Below, one piece after another: positions 26,911 through 36,703 of a DNA stretch of 64,000 bases (position 1 is the stretch's first letter; the number at the start of each line of letters is the position of its first letter). This DNA comes from Pseudomonas sp. MYb185 (GTDB lineage Bacteria; Pseudomonadota; Gammaproteobacteria; Pseudomonadales; Pseudomonadaceae), in assembly GCF_002979975.1 (NCBI RefSeq), contig NZ_PCQD01000009.1:1-64000 (forward strand). Reading direction: 5' to 3'. Both the position numbers and the translations under genes were made by a program. Under the pieces are notes generated by a model. That model ran no database searches, was not told the origin of the DNA, and worked only from the letters and a program-made list of their open reading frames with translations.

Positions 26911-27233
26911 TGCTCTCCCCTGCCGTCCACGTGATCATTGTCCAGCTCGCCCTGGGCCCGCAACGCCAGCACCAGGGAAAAGGCGGTCATGCCGAAACCG
27001 ATCACAATGGCCGTCAGCACCAGCGCCTGGGGCAGCGGGTCGGTGTGCGCCGCCACCTGGCCAATGACCGGCGGCATGCCGGTATGCAGACGGCCCATGG
27101 CGAACAGGAACAGGTTCACCGCATAGCTGATCAACGTCAGCCCCACCACCACCGGAAAGGTCCGCGCCCGCAGCATCAGGTAGACACCGGACATGGTCAG
27201 CACACCCAGCGTCAGGGCATAGAGCAGTTCCAT
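26907..27233 (-). CDS. mrpC: Na+/H+ antiporter subunit C
   Basis: 108 residues with three membrane helices, homologous to NuoK; GLTLISYAVNLFLFAMG and the C-terminal ALVLTAIVIGFGMTAFSLVL match MrpC. It overlaps neighbours on both sides. Confidence 0.92.
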   Translation of the reverse strand: MELLYALTLGVLTMSGVYLMLRARTFPVVVGLTLISYAVNLFLFAMGRLHTGMPPVIGQVAAHTDPLPQALVLTAIVIGFGMTAFSLVLALRAQGELDNDHVDGRGEQ

Positions 27234-30022
27234 CAGTCGGCCTCCTTGCCAGCCTGGGGTGACAGTCTGCCCAGGTTGGACAGGATCAACAGCGTGGCGC
27301 CGACTACCGTGAGGTACACGCCCAGGTCGAACAACATTACTGTGGCCAGCTCGATGTCCGCCACCAGCGCAACGTCGACATGGCCGAAGGCACTGGTCAG
27401 GAATGGGTAACCGAACAGCCAGGCACCCAGCCCGGTAAGGCCGGCAATGATCACCCCACCACCGGCCAGCCAGTGGTAGTTCAGCGCCCAGCGCTGATCG
27501 GTCCAGGCATTGCCGCTGGCCACGTACTGCAGGATCAGCGCCACCGCGGTGATCAGCCCGGCGATAAAGCCGCCCCCCGGCAGGTTATGCCCACGCAGGA
27601 AGATAAATACCGAGACCATCAGCGCCAGCGGCAGGATCAACCGCGACAGGTTGTTCAACAGGAAAGGCTGACGATCCTGCGCCCAGGGTCGGCCCTGGGT
27701 ATCGGTCAAGGGTCGCCGCAGGCGCAGGCCGTCGATCAGGGCGAAGATCGCGGTGGCGGCAATCGCCAGTACGGTGATCTCGCCCATGGTATCGAAGCCG
27801 CGGAAGTCCACCAGAATCACGTTCACCACGTTAGTCCCCCCACCACCGGGCAGGCTGTTGGCGAGGAAGTAACCGGCAATGCTGTCATAGGGGCGGGTAA
27901 GCACCGCGAGACACAGCACCGTGACCAGCAGCCCGGCCAACCCGGCAATCAGCACATCGCGACTGCGCCGCCGTGCGGAGGACTCCCGCGGCGTGCGCCA
28001 CGGCAGGAAGAACAATGCCAGCATCATCAGGATGATGGTCACCGACTCTACCGACAGTTGGGTCAGTGCCAGGTCCGGTGCCGAGAAGCGGGCGAACGCC
28101 AGCGCCACGAACAACCCCACCACGCTGAGCATGACCAGCGCTACCAGCCGCCGCCGATGCCAGCAGGCGGTCGCCGCTGCGGCAACCATCAGCATCAGTG
28201 CACCGACCAGCGTTGCACCATCCACCGGGGTCATCGGCACCGCGCCACGCACCGACGGCAATTGACGCAGCCAGAAACCACTGACCAGCAGCGCCGTGAG
28301 CAGCAGCCAAACCAGGTAGCGCTGCAGCGATACGCCCTCGAAGCGCAGGGTGAACAGCGCCGCCAGATTCACCAGCCGTTGCACCTGCTGTTCGAAGATA
28401 TCCCTGGCATCCAGCCGTGGCAGATGCACGTGCCAGGCCAGCAGTCGCCGACGACCAAAGTAGATCAGGCAGCCCAGCAGCAGCGCTACCACACTCATCA
28501 GCAGCGGCAGGTTGAAGCCGTGCCAGAGTCCGAGACTGTAGGGCGGCAGCTCGCCGCCCAAAGTGGCACCTGCCGCCACCGCCAGCAAACCGGCCACGGT
28601 GACGCCAGGCAACAGCCCCACCAGCAGACACAGCGCCACCAGGATTTCCACCGGTACCTTCATGTAGCGGGTCGGTTCATGCGGCGGGAATTTCGGCAGG
28701 TTCACCGGCTTGCCATTGAAGAACACGTCATGGATGAAGCGCAGTGAGTAGGCCACCGAGAACACCCCGGCGACCACCGCCAGCAGCGGTATGACCCAGC
28801 TGTAGTTGCCGAACTGGTGCTGTTGCAGGGTCTCGGTAAAGAACATTTCCTTGCTCAGGAAGCCGTTGAGCAGCGGCACACCGGCCATCGCTGCGGCAGC
28901 GACCATGGCCAGGGTCGCGGTATGCGGCATGTACTGCCATAGACCGTTGATGCGGCGCATGTCGCGGGTGCCCGTCTCATGGTCGATGATGCCCGCGGCC
29001 ATGAACAGCGAGGCCTTGAAGATCGCATGATTGATGATGTGGAATACCGCGGCGACCGCCGCCAGCCGGGTATCCAGCCCCAGCAGCAGCGTGATCAGTC
29101 CCAGGTGGCTGATCGTCGAGTAGGCCAGCAAGCCCTTGAAATCATGCTGGAACAGCGCCGTGCAGGCCCCCACCAGCAGCGTGACAAGGCCGGTGATGCT
29201 GACCAGCAGGAACCACAGATCGGTATCCGACAGTGCCGGATACAGGCGCGCCAGCAGAAATACCCCGGCCTTGACCATGGTCGCCGAGTGCAGATAGGCC
29301 GATACCGGGGTCGGTGCAGCCATGGCATGCGGCAACCAGAAGTGAAACGGGAACTGCGCCGACTTGGTGAACACACCCAGCAACACCAGCACCAGGATCA
29401 GCGGATACAACCGGTGGGCGCGGATCACCTCTCCCGCCGCCAGCACATCGCTGAGCTGATAGCTGCCGACCACCTGCCCGAGCAGGAGCACGCCGGCCAG
29501 CAGCGCCAGTCCGCCGCCGCCGGTAACCACCAGGGACATGCGCGCCCCCTTGCGCGCCTCGGTGGAATGCGACCAGTAACCGATCAGCAGAAAGGATGAC
29601 AGGCTGGTCAGTTCCCAGAAGAATATCATCAACAGCAGGTTTTCCGACAGCACCACGCCGAGCATGCTGCCCATGAATATCAGCAGCAGGCAAAAGAAGC
29701 GCCCCATCGGGTCCTGCTTCGACAGGTAATAGCGGGCATAGAGGATGATCAGGATACCGATGCCGAGAATCAGCAGCGCAAACAGGAAACCCAGGCCATC
29801 CAGGCGAAAGCTGATACTCAGGCCCAGCCGTTCGATCCAGGGCCAGCTCTCGACCAGAACCTCCCCCGCGAACACGCCGGGCGCCCGGGTCCATAGCAGT
29901 ACCAGACCCGCTATCGGTGCCAGCATGGTCGCCAGCGCACACAGTGAACGGCCCCTGTTGTGCGTCAGCAGTGGCAGTACGACACACACCATCGGCAGTA
30001 GAACGATCAGTGCCAGGATCAT
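27233..30022 (-). CDS. mrpA: Fused Na+/H+ antiporter subunit A-B
   Basis: 929 residues. The first 500 or so are the NuoL-like MrpA channel ([39 protein letters not shown]), followed by the MrpA-specific C-terminal helices and, in the last 150 residues, an MrpB domain ([20 protein letters not shown], and [14 protein letters not shown]). This A-B fusion is standard in Pseudomonas (ShaAB/PhaAB). The frame is open to 30091, but [11 protein letters not shown] at ATG 30022 is the family start. The complex exports Na+ in exchange for protons and supports salt and alkali tolerance. Confidence 0.93.
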   Translation of the reverse strand: MILALIVLLPMVCVVLPLLTHNRGRSLCALATMLAPIAGLVLLWTRAPGVFAGEVLVESWPWIERLGLSISFRLDGLGFLFALLILGIGILIILYARYYLSKQDPMGRFFCLLLIFMGSMLGVVLSENLLLMIFFWELTSLSSFLLIGYWSHSTEARKGARMSLVVTGGGGLALLAGVLLLGQVVGSYQLSDVLAAGEVIRAHRLYPLILVLVLLGVFTKSAQFPFHFWLPHAMAAPTPVSAYLHSATMVKAGVFLLARLYPALSDTDLWFLLVSITGLVTLLVGACTALFQHDFKGLLAYSTISHLGLITLLLGLDTRLAAVAAVFHIINHAIFKASLFMAAGIIDHETGTRDMRRINGLWQYMPHTATLAMVAAAAMAGVPLLNGFLSKEMFFTETLQQHQFGNYSWVIPLLAVVAGVFSVAYSLRFIHDVFFNGKPVNLPKFPPHEPTRYMKVPVEILVALCLLVGLLPGVTVAGLLAVAAGATLGGELPPYSLGLWHGFNLPLLMSVVALLLGCLIYFGRRRLLAWHVHLPRLDARDIFEQQVQRLVNLAALFTLRFEGVSLQRYLVWLLLTALLVSGFWLRQLPSVRGAVPMTPVDGATLVGALMLMVAAAATACWHRRRLVALVMLSVVGLFVALAFARFSAPDLALTQLSVESVTIILMMLALFFLPWRTPRESSARRRSRDVLIAGLAGLLVTVLCLAVLTRPYDSIAGYFLANSLPGGGGTNVVNVILVDFRGFDTMGEITVLAIAATAIFALIDGLRLRRPLTDTQGRPWAQDRQPFLLNNLSRLILPLALMVSVFIFLRGHNLPGGGFIAGLITAVALILQYVASGNAWTDQRWALNYHWLAGGGVIIAGLTGLGAWLFGYPFLTSAFGHVDVALVADIELATVMLFDLGVYLTVVGATLLILSNLGRLSPQAGKEAD

Positions 30023-30217
30023 CCCGGATACTCCATGGATCTGACGAGGTCTCAGCGCGGGCCGCTTTGAGCGTACCGCTGAAACAAACATAGACCATGG
30101 GAGGATTGCCGTGGCATCAACGGCACGGACGAACAGGGACTAAGAGGGATGCCTCGCGTCCCTACGGACGCAAGAGCATGTCAGGCCGAGCTTCATCTCG
30201 ACCTGACAAGAGATGAA

Positions 30218-30679
30218 CTACTTGCTGACCCGCGAAACACCATTGACCGTGAGGATGCGCACCCTTTCACCGGCAGCGAAGGACACATTCGGATCGACTT
30301 CCTGGACATAGGCCCGGGTCGTTCCACCATCCTCGCGTACGGTGATCTCGATACCCTGGTTGCGGGTGATGCCTTCTTCGGCGGCCGCACCGGCCATACC
30401 GCCGGCCACCGCACCCAGTACCCCGGTGATGATGCTGCCACGGCCACCACCGACCGAGCTACCGGCCACCCCACCGATCACCGCACCAGCACCGGTGCCG
30501 ATATTGGTCTTGGTACCCTCGATCTGCACCAGCCGAACCGATTCGACGGTGCCCATGCGTACGGTCTGCGGCGCCCGTGCTTCAGAGCGGCTGTAGGTGT
30601 CGCCAGTCAGGTTCGAGGCGCAACCACCCAGTACCAGCAATGCACCGAACAGGCAGCTCATGAGAATTCGTGTGTTCAT
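30218..30679 (-). CDS. Glycine-zipper outer-membrane lipoprotein (SlyB/17-kDa type)
   Basis: 153 residues. A lipobox (LVLGGC, Cys at about 20) is followed by a strand-rich part and a glycine-zipper core (about residues 62-100: GAGAVIGGVAGSSVGGG, then GAVAGGMAGAAAEEG). This matches the SlyB/PcpY/Rickettsia 17-kDa antigen family, which form small outer-membrane lipoproteins linked to envelope integrity under Mg2+ limitation or stress. A PhoPQ control site could not be identified. Confidence 0.85.
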   Translation of the reverse strand: MNTRILMSCLFGALLVLGGCASNLTGDTYSRSEARAPQTVRMGTVESVRLVQIEGTKTNIGTGAGAVIGGVAGSSVGGGRGSIITGVLGAVAGGMAGAAAEEGITRNQGIEITVREDGGTTRAYVQEVDPNVSFAAGERVRILTVNGVSRVSK

Positions 30680-31005
30680 GTTTCACCATCCCGTTTCCAG
30701 TGTGAGACCCTCTTCAGGTCACTCGATTATGCGCTTGTGCCCGCTGTCTGTGTCTCACCGTTGGACTGCAAACAGACGGAAATGTTGCGCATGGCCTTTC
30801 ATCGGTTTTACCCGCCATCCCGTCGAGATCGACTGCGCTTTGTTTTAGACTACGCGCCAGTTTTTAGCGGCATGGCGAACCATGCACCGCTCCAATGCCT
30901 GCCGCAATCAACGGCCATTGTCGCAGGTTTCCGTTCTCGCTGTACCCGCCAGAATAATAACAACGCCCGCAGGTCACGAACACCGACGTTATCGGAGACA
31001 ATTGC
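30680..31005. other. Intergenic region upstream of two divergent genes
   Basis: This 326-base spacer must contain the promoters of the glycine-zipper lipoprotein (minus) and the small membrane protein (plus). I assigned none with confidence. An AATAATAACAA stretch (about 30952-30962) matches the Hfq/Crc motif AAnAAnAA but lies about 45 bases before the start codon. No gene or repeat was seen. Confidence 0.4.
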
Positions 31006-31281
31006 ATGCCCATATTTCAGGCAGCGTGGATCTATTACCTGAACAACAGCGCCCTGGTGCTCAACGGCCTGGCGCTGTTCTATGCCCTGAGTGGCAGCTG
31101 GCTGATCCTCGCCACCCAGCTGCGTACCGTCCGCGCGCTGCGCCTGGTAAGCGGCCCGACCGCGGTGCTGGCATCCAGCCTGCCGCTGGCCACCCAGCGC
31201 AGCAACCGGCTGTTCATGCTGGTCGGCGGCGTCTGCCTGGCGCTGGCGCTAGGCTTGAGCCTGGTCTCCCGACTGGTCTGA
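31006..31281 (+). CDS. Small hypothetical membrane protein
   Basis: 91 residues with two membrane helices (about 16-35 and 68-87) joined by a basic loop containing RTVRALRLVSG. I do not recognise the family. The start has a GGAGAC site. Its last 33 bases overlap the 3' end of the convergent acyltransferase gene, so the two transcripts are complementary there. Confidence 0.65.
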   Translation: MPIFQAAWIYYLNNSALVLNGLALFYALSGSWLILATQLRTVRALRLVSGPTAVLASSLPLATQRSNRLFMLVGGVCLALALGLSLVSRLV

Positions 31282-32418
31282 CACCTGCTGCCGGCTGATC
31301 ACCGGATTGGCATACTGGCGCAACCACCACTGACGCTGATCCGCCGGGCAGGCGGCCAGGCGCTGGGCAAAACGGGTCTGCTCCTCGGCCAGCACCGCCG
31401 CCTCGAACTGCTCGCGCCAGCCGCTGATATCCACGCCTGTCTCTGCTCCCAGGTGTTCAACGGCCAGATAGTTGCTCGGATACAGGCGGTACAGGCTGAG
31501 AATCTGCCGGTCCGCCTCGGCCGCCACCGCTTTGGCATCGGCATAATCGCCGGTCAACGGTGTGCCGAAGGCGATATGCACCCGTCCCTTGTAGCCGGTC
31601 AGGCCCTTGGCAATCGAACTGTCATCCTCGCCCGGCTGCTTCTGGTAGCTACCGGTACGCTCACGCTGTTCCAGTTCCCGCGCCTTCATCTGGTCGCACG
31701 GGTCCCATTCGTAGGCAATGGACACCGGCACCATGTTCAGCGAGCGCACCACATCGGCAAAGTCCTCGTTCTTGCGACTCATGCACAGCATCTTGATGAT
31801 CGCCGTGTCGGTGCGATCGCAGCCGTCCTTGGCCCGCCCCTCGCTCTGCGCGATCCACACCGAGTGGCCGCCGAGAATCGAGTGGCTGATATAGGCCGAC
31901 AACGTCTGGTAGACCGACAGCTTCTCCCGCCGCCCGCTGACCGAGCGATGCACGATAAAGCACTTGTTCAGTCGCATCAGGTCACTGACGAAGGAGCGTT
32001 GCAGCAGGTTGTCGCCGATGGCGATACGCGGCGTCGGGTGCCCACCATGGTACAACGCGTAGTTGACGAAGGCCGGGTCCATGGCGATATCCCGGTGGTT
32101 GGCGAGAAACAGATGGGGCTGGGTCTTGCTGAGATTATCCAGCCCACTGTAGGTAACGGTCAGCGTGCTGCGTTCGATCACCTTGTCCAGCCAGGGTTCG
32201 AGGCGCTGCTGCAGTGCCGCCACGGTATCCACTCCCTGTGCCTCGCGGCGCAGCGCGGAGCCGACCAGTTTCGATGTCACGCCCGGCAGCCACCGGCTCA
32301 GGCGGGGAAAGCGGTAGCCGGCCAGCGTCTGCAATAGCTCCTGGTCCTGCAGCAGCCGCTGCATGACCGCAGGCACTTCATCATCTCCATAGGGCCGGAT
32401 GGCATCGAACTCGCCCAT
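31249..32418 (-). CDS. 1-acylglycerol-phosphate acyltransferase-like protein
   Basis: 389 residues. The acyltransferase block I motif (NH-x4-D) is visible as NHRDIAMD near residue 107, followed by a block III-like SEGRAKDG and a block IV-like MVPVSIAYEWDP. This places it in the PlsC-like lysophospholipid acyltransferase superfamily, in a longer, less studied branch with no membrane anchor apparent. The expected chemistry is acyl transfer to a glycerol-phosphate or related acceptor at the membrane surface. It is transcribed alone. Confidence 0.75.
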   Translation of the reverse strand: MGEFDAIRPYGDDEVPAVMQRLLQDQELLQTLAGYRFPRLSRWLPGVTSKLVGSALRREAQGVDTVAALQQRLEPWLDKVIERSTLTVTYSGLDNLSKTQPHLFLANHRDIAMDPAFVNYALYHGGHPTPRIAIGDNLLQRSFVSDLMRLNKCFIVHRSVSGRREKLSVYQTLSAYISHSILGGHSVWIAQSEGRAKDGCDRTDTAIIKMLCMSRKNEDFADVVRSLNMVPVSIAYEWDPCDQMKARELEQRERTGSYQKQPGEDDSSIAKGLTGYKGRVHIAFGTPLTGDYADAKAVAAEADRQILSLYRLYPSNYLAVEHLGAETGVDISGWREQFEAAVLAEEQTRFAQRLAACPADQRQWWLRQYANPVISRQQVSDQSGDQAQA

Positions 32419-32561
32419 GTATTCCTCATTACCTTGGGTATAAAGCGCGCATTATGCGGCGCAGCGGATGGACTCACAATTCCCCTGTGACGGTTTCGTC
32501 CAATCCAGGGCCGCAACATGGGCTAAACTACGCATCCCACGCCCTACCCCGGAGCCTCCCC

Positions 32562-32762
32562 ATGCCGCTATTGGACGAACATGCCGATTATTGTCCGCAC
32601 TGCGGTGAACCGATCAGTCTGCTGGTCGATGTCAGTGGCGGCTCGCAAAGCTATATAGAAGACTGTCAGGTGTGCTGCCAGCCGATCCACGTGAATCTGT
32701 GGGTGGATGCCAACCTGCAGAACTATCAGCTGGATCTGCGCCGGGAGGAGGACGCCCTGTGA
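32562..32762 (+). CDS. CPXCG-motif zinc-ribbon protein
   Basis: 66 residues with two Cys pairs, CPHCG (residues 11-15) and CQVCCQP (about 35-41), a small zinc-ribbon-like fold. It belongs to the CPXCG-containing cysteine-rich proteins of Pseudomonas-type genomes; the function is unknown. ATG 32562 follows CGGAGCC. It overlaps the next gene by four bases. Confidence 0.8.
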   Translation: MPLLDEHADYCPHCGEPISLLVDVSGGSQSYIEDCQVCCQPIHVNLWVDANLQNYQLDLRREEDAL

Positions 32763-33409
32763 GTGGCCGGCTAGCCCAGTTCAGCGCCCCGCTGGCCAGC
32801 GTGCCGGACAGCTGGCAGCCCAGCTGGAACCTGTCCCCTGGTCAGCGCCTGCTGATCCTGCGCAAGGTCGACAACCAGCTGGAATGTGTGGAGGTGCTGT
32901 GGAATCTGACCCCCGGCTGGCTGCGCGACCTGAGCCGCGCGCCTTTCAGTGCACAGGCCGAGTTCCTGCACGACAAGCCGATGTTCCGCGAACCGCTGGT
33001 ACAGCGCCGTTGCCTGATCCCGGTGGATGGCTTCTACATCTGGAAGCAGCAGGGCCAGCGCAAGCAGCCCTGGTATCTGCGCCGCGAGCAAGGCGGCCTG
33101 GCGCTGGCCGGGCTGTGGGAACGCTACGCGTTGGACGACGGCAGTTACTGGGACAGCTGTACCCTGATCACCGCGCCGGCCAAGGGCCTGCCGGCGCGCC
33201 TCGGTGAACGCATGCCGGTCACCCTGAACCGGGCGGAGCAGGCCATCTGGCTGGCCGCTGCCACCGCGCCACGGGCGCTGCAACCGCTGCTGCTCAATGC
33301 CGACTCCGAAGTGCAGTTGATGTATCCGGTCAACCCGGCGGTCAGCAGCCCCGCCACCCAGGGGCCGCAGTGCTGCAATCCGACCGGATTGGCCGTGCGA
33401 CTGGACTGA
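32759..33409 (+). CDS. SRAP (YedK/HMCES-fold) protein with all catalytic residues replaced
   Basis: 216 residues aligning over their length with the SRAP family (E. coli YedK), which crosslinks to abasic sites in single-stranded DNA through Cys2. Fold landmarks are conserved: GRLAQF, WNLSPGQRLLIL, LWNLTPGW, RRCLIPVDGFYIW and ERMPVTL. The functional residues are not: Cys2 is Ser, the Asn and Arg of the NAR motif are Ser64 and Gln66, the active-site Glu (FEW) is Ile94, and the His of IHDR is Gly149. It is therefore expected to be inactive as a DNA-protein crosslinker or peptidase. The GTG start overlaps the CPXCG gene (GTGA), fixing the N-terminus. Residue equivalences come from a manual alignment to remembered YedK. 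Confidence 0.8.
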   Translation: MSGRLAQFSAPLASVPDSWQPSWNLSPGQRLLILRKVDNQLECVEVLWNLTPGWLRDLSRAPFSAQAEFLHDKPMFREPLVQRRCLIPVDGFYIWKQQGQRKQPWYLRREQGGLALAGLWERYALDDGSYWDSCTLITAPAKGLPARLGERMPVTLNRAEQAIWLAAATAPRALQPLLLNADSEVQLMYPVNPAVSSPATQGPQCCNPTGLAVRLD

Positions 33410-33433
33410 CCGGGCGGCCTGCCAGTCAATAAC

Positions 33434-33457
33434 GTCGGCGAGCAGGCGCTCGCCAAC
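33434..33457. repeat. REP-like palindrome (GTCGGCGAG family)
   Basis: GTCGGCGAG and CTCGCCAAC form a hairpin between the convergent SRAP and chemoreceptor genes. It is a GC-rich variant of the GTCGTCGAG / CTCGACAAC dyad that flanks the 139-bp array; another variant is at 59320. Confidence 0.7.
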
Positions 33458-33466
33458 CCGACAAGA

Positions 33467-35602
33467 CTACACCTTGAATTGATTGATCAGCCGGCGCTGA
33501 TGCTCGGCCAGTTTGGTCAGGCCGGCGCTGGCGGTGGATGATTCACCGGCACCTTCGGCTACCGCATTGGCAACCGCACCGATGGTGCTGACGTTGCGGT
33601 TGATGTCCTCGGCCACCGCGCTCTGCTGTTCCGCTGCACTGGCGATCTGGATGTTCATGTCGTTGATCACCGACACTGCCTGGGTGATCGAGGTCAGCGC
33701 CGCATCCGCCTCTTCGGCCTGCAATACACTTTCGCCGGTACGGCTGCGGCTCTGCTCCATGACCTTGACCGTCTGCCGGGTACCGGCCTGCAGTTGCTCG
33801 ATCATCTTCTGGATTTCCGCGGTGGAGTTCTGCGTCTTCTGTGCCAGGGTGCGCACCTCATCGGCGACCACCGCAAAGCCGCGCCCCTGCTCGCCGGCCC
33901 GTGCGGCCTCGATCGCCGCGTTCAACGCCAGCAGGTTGGTCTGCTCGGCAATACCGCGGATGGTATCCAGGATCGAGGTGATGTTCTCGCTGTCACGGGC
34001 CAGGCTCTGCACGGTCTCGGCGGCGCGCTCGATATCCCCGGCCAGGTTCTGGATGGTTTCTGCGGTCTGTTGCACCACCTGCCGGCCGTGACTGGCCGAG
34101 CCATTGGCATTGCCCGCCGCCTCGGCCGCCAGACTGGCGTTGCGCGCCACATCCTGGGCGGTGGCGGTCATTTCCGTTACTGCCGTCGCCACCAGTTCGA
34201 TCTCACTGAGCTGACGCTGCACACCATCGTTGGTACGCATGGCGATGTCGGCGGTATGTTCGGCGGCATCGGTCACCTGCTGCACTGAGCCGACCACCTC
34301 GCGGATCATGCCCTGCAACTTGTCGAGAAAGGCATTGAAACCACGGGCTATATCACCGAACTCGTCGCTACGCCGATCATCCAGCCGCTGAGTCAGATCG
34401 CCCTCGCCGCGGGCCACATCGTTGAGCATGGCAGCCAGTTGCCGGGCCGGTCGGGCCAGGCCGTAGCCCACCGCCAGCATGATGCCGAGACCGGCCAGAG
34501 CGATGACCACACCGATCACCGCCAGGGTAATCGCTTCGCCGGTCTGGCGCTGTGTCAGTTCGGCGTCCAGCGCCTGCAGATCGGCCATCACCACCTGTAG
34601 CGGCAGACTGATCAACAGCGACCAGTGGGTGCCGGTGTCACCGATCGGCACCGGCATCCACAGGTCCACTCGACCCGCCTCGCTATCCACCTGATACAGG
34701 GACTGTTCACCCAGACGCTGCAGGCTGCTCAACTGTGCCCTGCTCAGTACCTGCGCTGCCGGATCGCCCGGTGCTGCGCCATCGCCGGTCCAGGCCACCA
34801 GACGACCATTGGTGCTGACCAGCGCCTGGGCTCCTTGCCCGTCATACAGCCGACGATTGCTCTGCTCCAGCATGGACTGCAGAAACGCCAGCGACAGATC
34901 AGCACCAGCGATACCCGCGAACTGTCCATCGAGCATGATCGGCACGGTAAAGGATGACAGCATTATGCTGGTACCACCCAGATCATAGGGCGCCGGATCG
35001 ATCACGCAGGCACGCTGCTCATCGCGCGGACAGAAATAATACTCACCGGCCCGCACACCGGTTTCCAGCATGCTTTCATCGGTCAACTCGGCCAGGAGAT
35101 CCAACGTCACCGCACCATCCGCCTCACGAAACCAGAAAGGCATGAAGCGACCATTCTCGTCATGCCCCGGCTCACCTCTTCCCCGATAGAAGTCGTCCAG
35201 GTCATCGAATACACCTGGCTCCCAGGTGACATAGGTCGCCAGCAGCGTGGGCTGCTCTTCCAGTATCCGGCGGACGTAGCGCTGCATTTCCTCGCGGCTC
35301 ATGGCCAACGCCGGCAGACCATCCTCCTGCTCCTCGCCCAACTGCTGGTTGAGCAATGCCAACTGTTCGGTGACCAGCAGGGGCTGCTCCAACTGTCGCT
35401 GGATGCGCAGGGTCTCGGCTGAGGCGATGGCCTCGACCTGGCTGCGTATACGCTGCTCCAGCATCTGCTCACTGCGTTCGATAACCACGCTCTGATTGCG
35501 CTCGAAGGCGAACAGCGCATACAAGGTCGTGATAGCAACCGCCACGAACAGACAGGCACCTGCCAGCGCGGCAATGGATAACTGGATAGATTTGAATTTC
35601 AT
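33467..35602 (-). CDS. Methyl-accepting chemotaxis protein
   Basis: 711 residues: a membrane helix at about 9-31, a large periplasmic Cache-type sensor domain (about 32-360; includes [17 protein letters not shown] and [21 protein letters not shown]), a second helix near 370-390, HAMP ([17 protein letters not shown]), then the signalling coiled coil whose hairpin tip reads [20 protein letters not shown]. The dCache type suggests detection of small ligands such as amino or organic acids. A longer open frame starts at 35704, but ATG 35602 begins exactly before the first helix. It is divergent from the M48 peptidase gene. Confidence 0.92.
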   Translation of the reverse strand: MKFKSIQLSIAALAGACLFVAVAITTLYALFAFERNQSVVIERSEQMLEQRIRSQVEAIASAETLRIQRQLEQPLLVTEQLALLNQQLGEEQEDGLPALAMSREEMQRYVRRILEEQPTLLATYVTWEPGVFDDLDDFYRGRGEPGHDENGRFMPFWFREADGAVTLDLLAELTDESMLETGVRAGEYYFCPRDEQRACVIDPAPYDLGGTSIMLSSFTVPIMLDGQFAGIAGADLSLAFLQSMLEQSNRRLYDGQGAQALVSTNGRLVAWTGDGAAPGDPAAQVLSRAQLSSLQRLGEQSLYQVDSEAGRVDLWMPVPIGDTGTHWSLLISLPLQVVMADLQALDAELTQRQTGEAITLAVIGVVIALAGLGIMLAVGYGLARPARQLAAMLNDVARGEGDLTQRLDDRRSDEFGDIARGFNAFLDKLQGMIREVVGSVQQVTDAAEHTADIAMRTNDGVQRQLSEIELVATAVTEMTATAQDVARNASLAAEAAGNANGSASHGRQVVQQTAETIQNLAGDIERAAETVQSLARDSENITSILDTIRGIAEQTNLLALNAAIEAARAGEQGRGFAVVADEVRTLAQKTQNSTAEIQKMIEQLQAGTRQTVKVMEQSRSRTGESVLQAEEADAALTSITQAVSVINDMNIQIASAAEQQSAVAEDINRNVSTIGAVANAVAEGAGESSTASAGLTKLAEHQRRLINQFKV

Positions 35603-35739
35603 GAGAGCCTCGGCCAGGGGTCTGATGAACGCTTTATCGGCAGCCACAGTCAAACCTTCAATCCGATCTGCTATTGTTCGAAAAATCGAAGCCGTTAACT
35701 TCAACTCCGAAACTCCGAAATCACGGAAGGAAATCCGTC

Positions 35740-36549
35740 ATGCGTACCCGTCGTCTACTTTGCTGCCTGCCGTTCATGTTGCTGGCCAGCTGTGAAAGCG
35801 TTCAGACCACTCAGGGTGGGGCCGTCGGTGTGGACCGCAGCCAGTATATGTTCAGCGCATTGTCCAGTGCCGAGGTCGACCAGATGGCCGCCGAGTCCTA
35901 CAAGGAAATGCTCGACGCCGCCAAGAGCAAGAACCTGCTCAATACCGATGCGGCCATGCTCAAGCGGTTGCGCACCATCGCCGACCGGCTGATCAAGGAA
36001 GTCGCCCACTTCCGCCCGGATGCAACCAACTGGGCCTGGGAGGTCAACCTGATCAAGAGCGATGAGCTCAATGCCAGTTGCATGCCCGGCGGCAAGATCA
36101 TTTTCTACAGCGGCATCATCAGCAAGCTGGAGCTGACCGATGACGAAATTGCCCAGATCATGGGCCACGAAATCGCCCACGCTCTGCGTGAACATGGCCG
36201 TGAAGCCATTTCCCGCGCCTATACCACCCAGATGGGTACCCAGGTGATCGGCTCGCTGCTGGGGCTGGGCGAAGGCGCCCGCCAGGCGGCGGACATGGCG
36301 GTGCAGTATGGATTGACCCTGCCCAACAGCCGTTCCAACGAAACCGAAGCCGACCTGATCGGTCTGGAGCTGGCGGCCCGTGCCGGTTACAAGCCGGAAG
36401 CGGCAGTCTCGCTGTGGCAAAAAATGGCCAGTGCCGCCCAGGGCGAGCCACCGGCCTTCATGAGTACCCACCCGTCCTCATCGGGCCGTATCCAGAACCT
36501 GCAGAGCAACATTCCCAAGGTGCAGCCACTCTACGAAGGAGCAAAATAG
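35740..36549 (+). CDS. M48-family metallopeptidase lipoprotein
   Basis: 269 residues. A lipobox (LLASC, Cys at about 18) and a zinc-binding HEIAH motif (residues 143-147) followed by NETEAD (third ligand Glu near 203) define an M48 peptidase like LoiP/YcaL. It should work in the periplasm on misfolded envelope proteins. The open frame begins at 35674, but the lipoprotein signal and an AAGGAAA ribosome-binding site support ATG 35740. Confidence 0.9.
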   Translation: MRTRRLLCCLPFMLLASCESVQTTQGGAVGVDRSQYMFSALSSAEVDQMAAESYKEMLDAAKSKNLLNTDAAMLKRLRTIADRLIKEVAHFRPDATNWAWEVNLIKSDELNASCMPGGKIIFYSGIISKLELTDDEIAQIMGHEIAHALREHGREAISRAYTTQMGTQVIGSLLGLGEGARQAADMAVQYGLTLPNSRSNETEADLIGLELAARAGYKPEAAVSLWQKMASAAQGEPPAFMSTHPSSSGRIQNLQSNIPKVQPLYEGAK

Positions 36550-36703
36550 CGCCTGGATATTCGGGTAAATCACCAACTTGCCCCCGACATTAGTCTATTT
36601 TCCGTAATTAGTGGTTGATTTTTCAGGTATTTCATTTATGTTACAGCGGCCGGAATATCCGGCCGCCCCGTGGGCCACCCTGCATAAGCACCCGAGGAGT
36701 AGC

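Noticed and set aside
27380-28747. A 455-codon plus-strand frame opposite the fused mrpA gene
   Set aside because: Its peptide is Gln/Arg/His-rich, the usual antisense shadow of a hydrophobic high-GC gene, and the opposite strand carries a complete antiporter subunit.
30951-30962. AATAATAACAA as a Hfq/Crc target site of the gene at 31006
   Set aside because: The motif fits, but it lies about 45 bases upstream of the start codon and not next to the ribosome-binding site, so direct translational control is unlikely.
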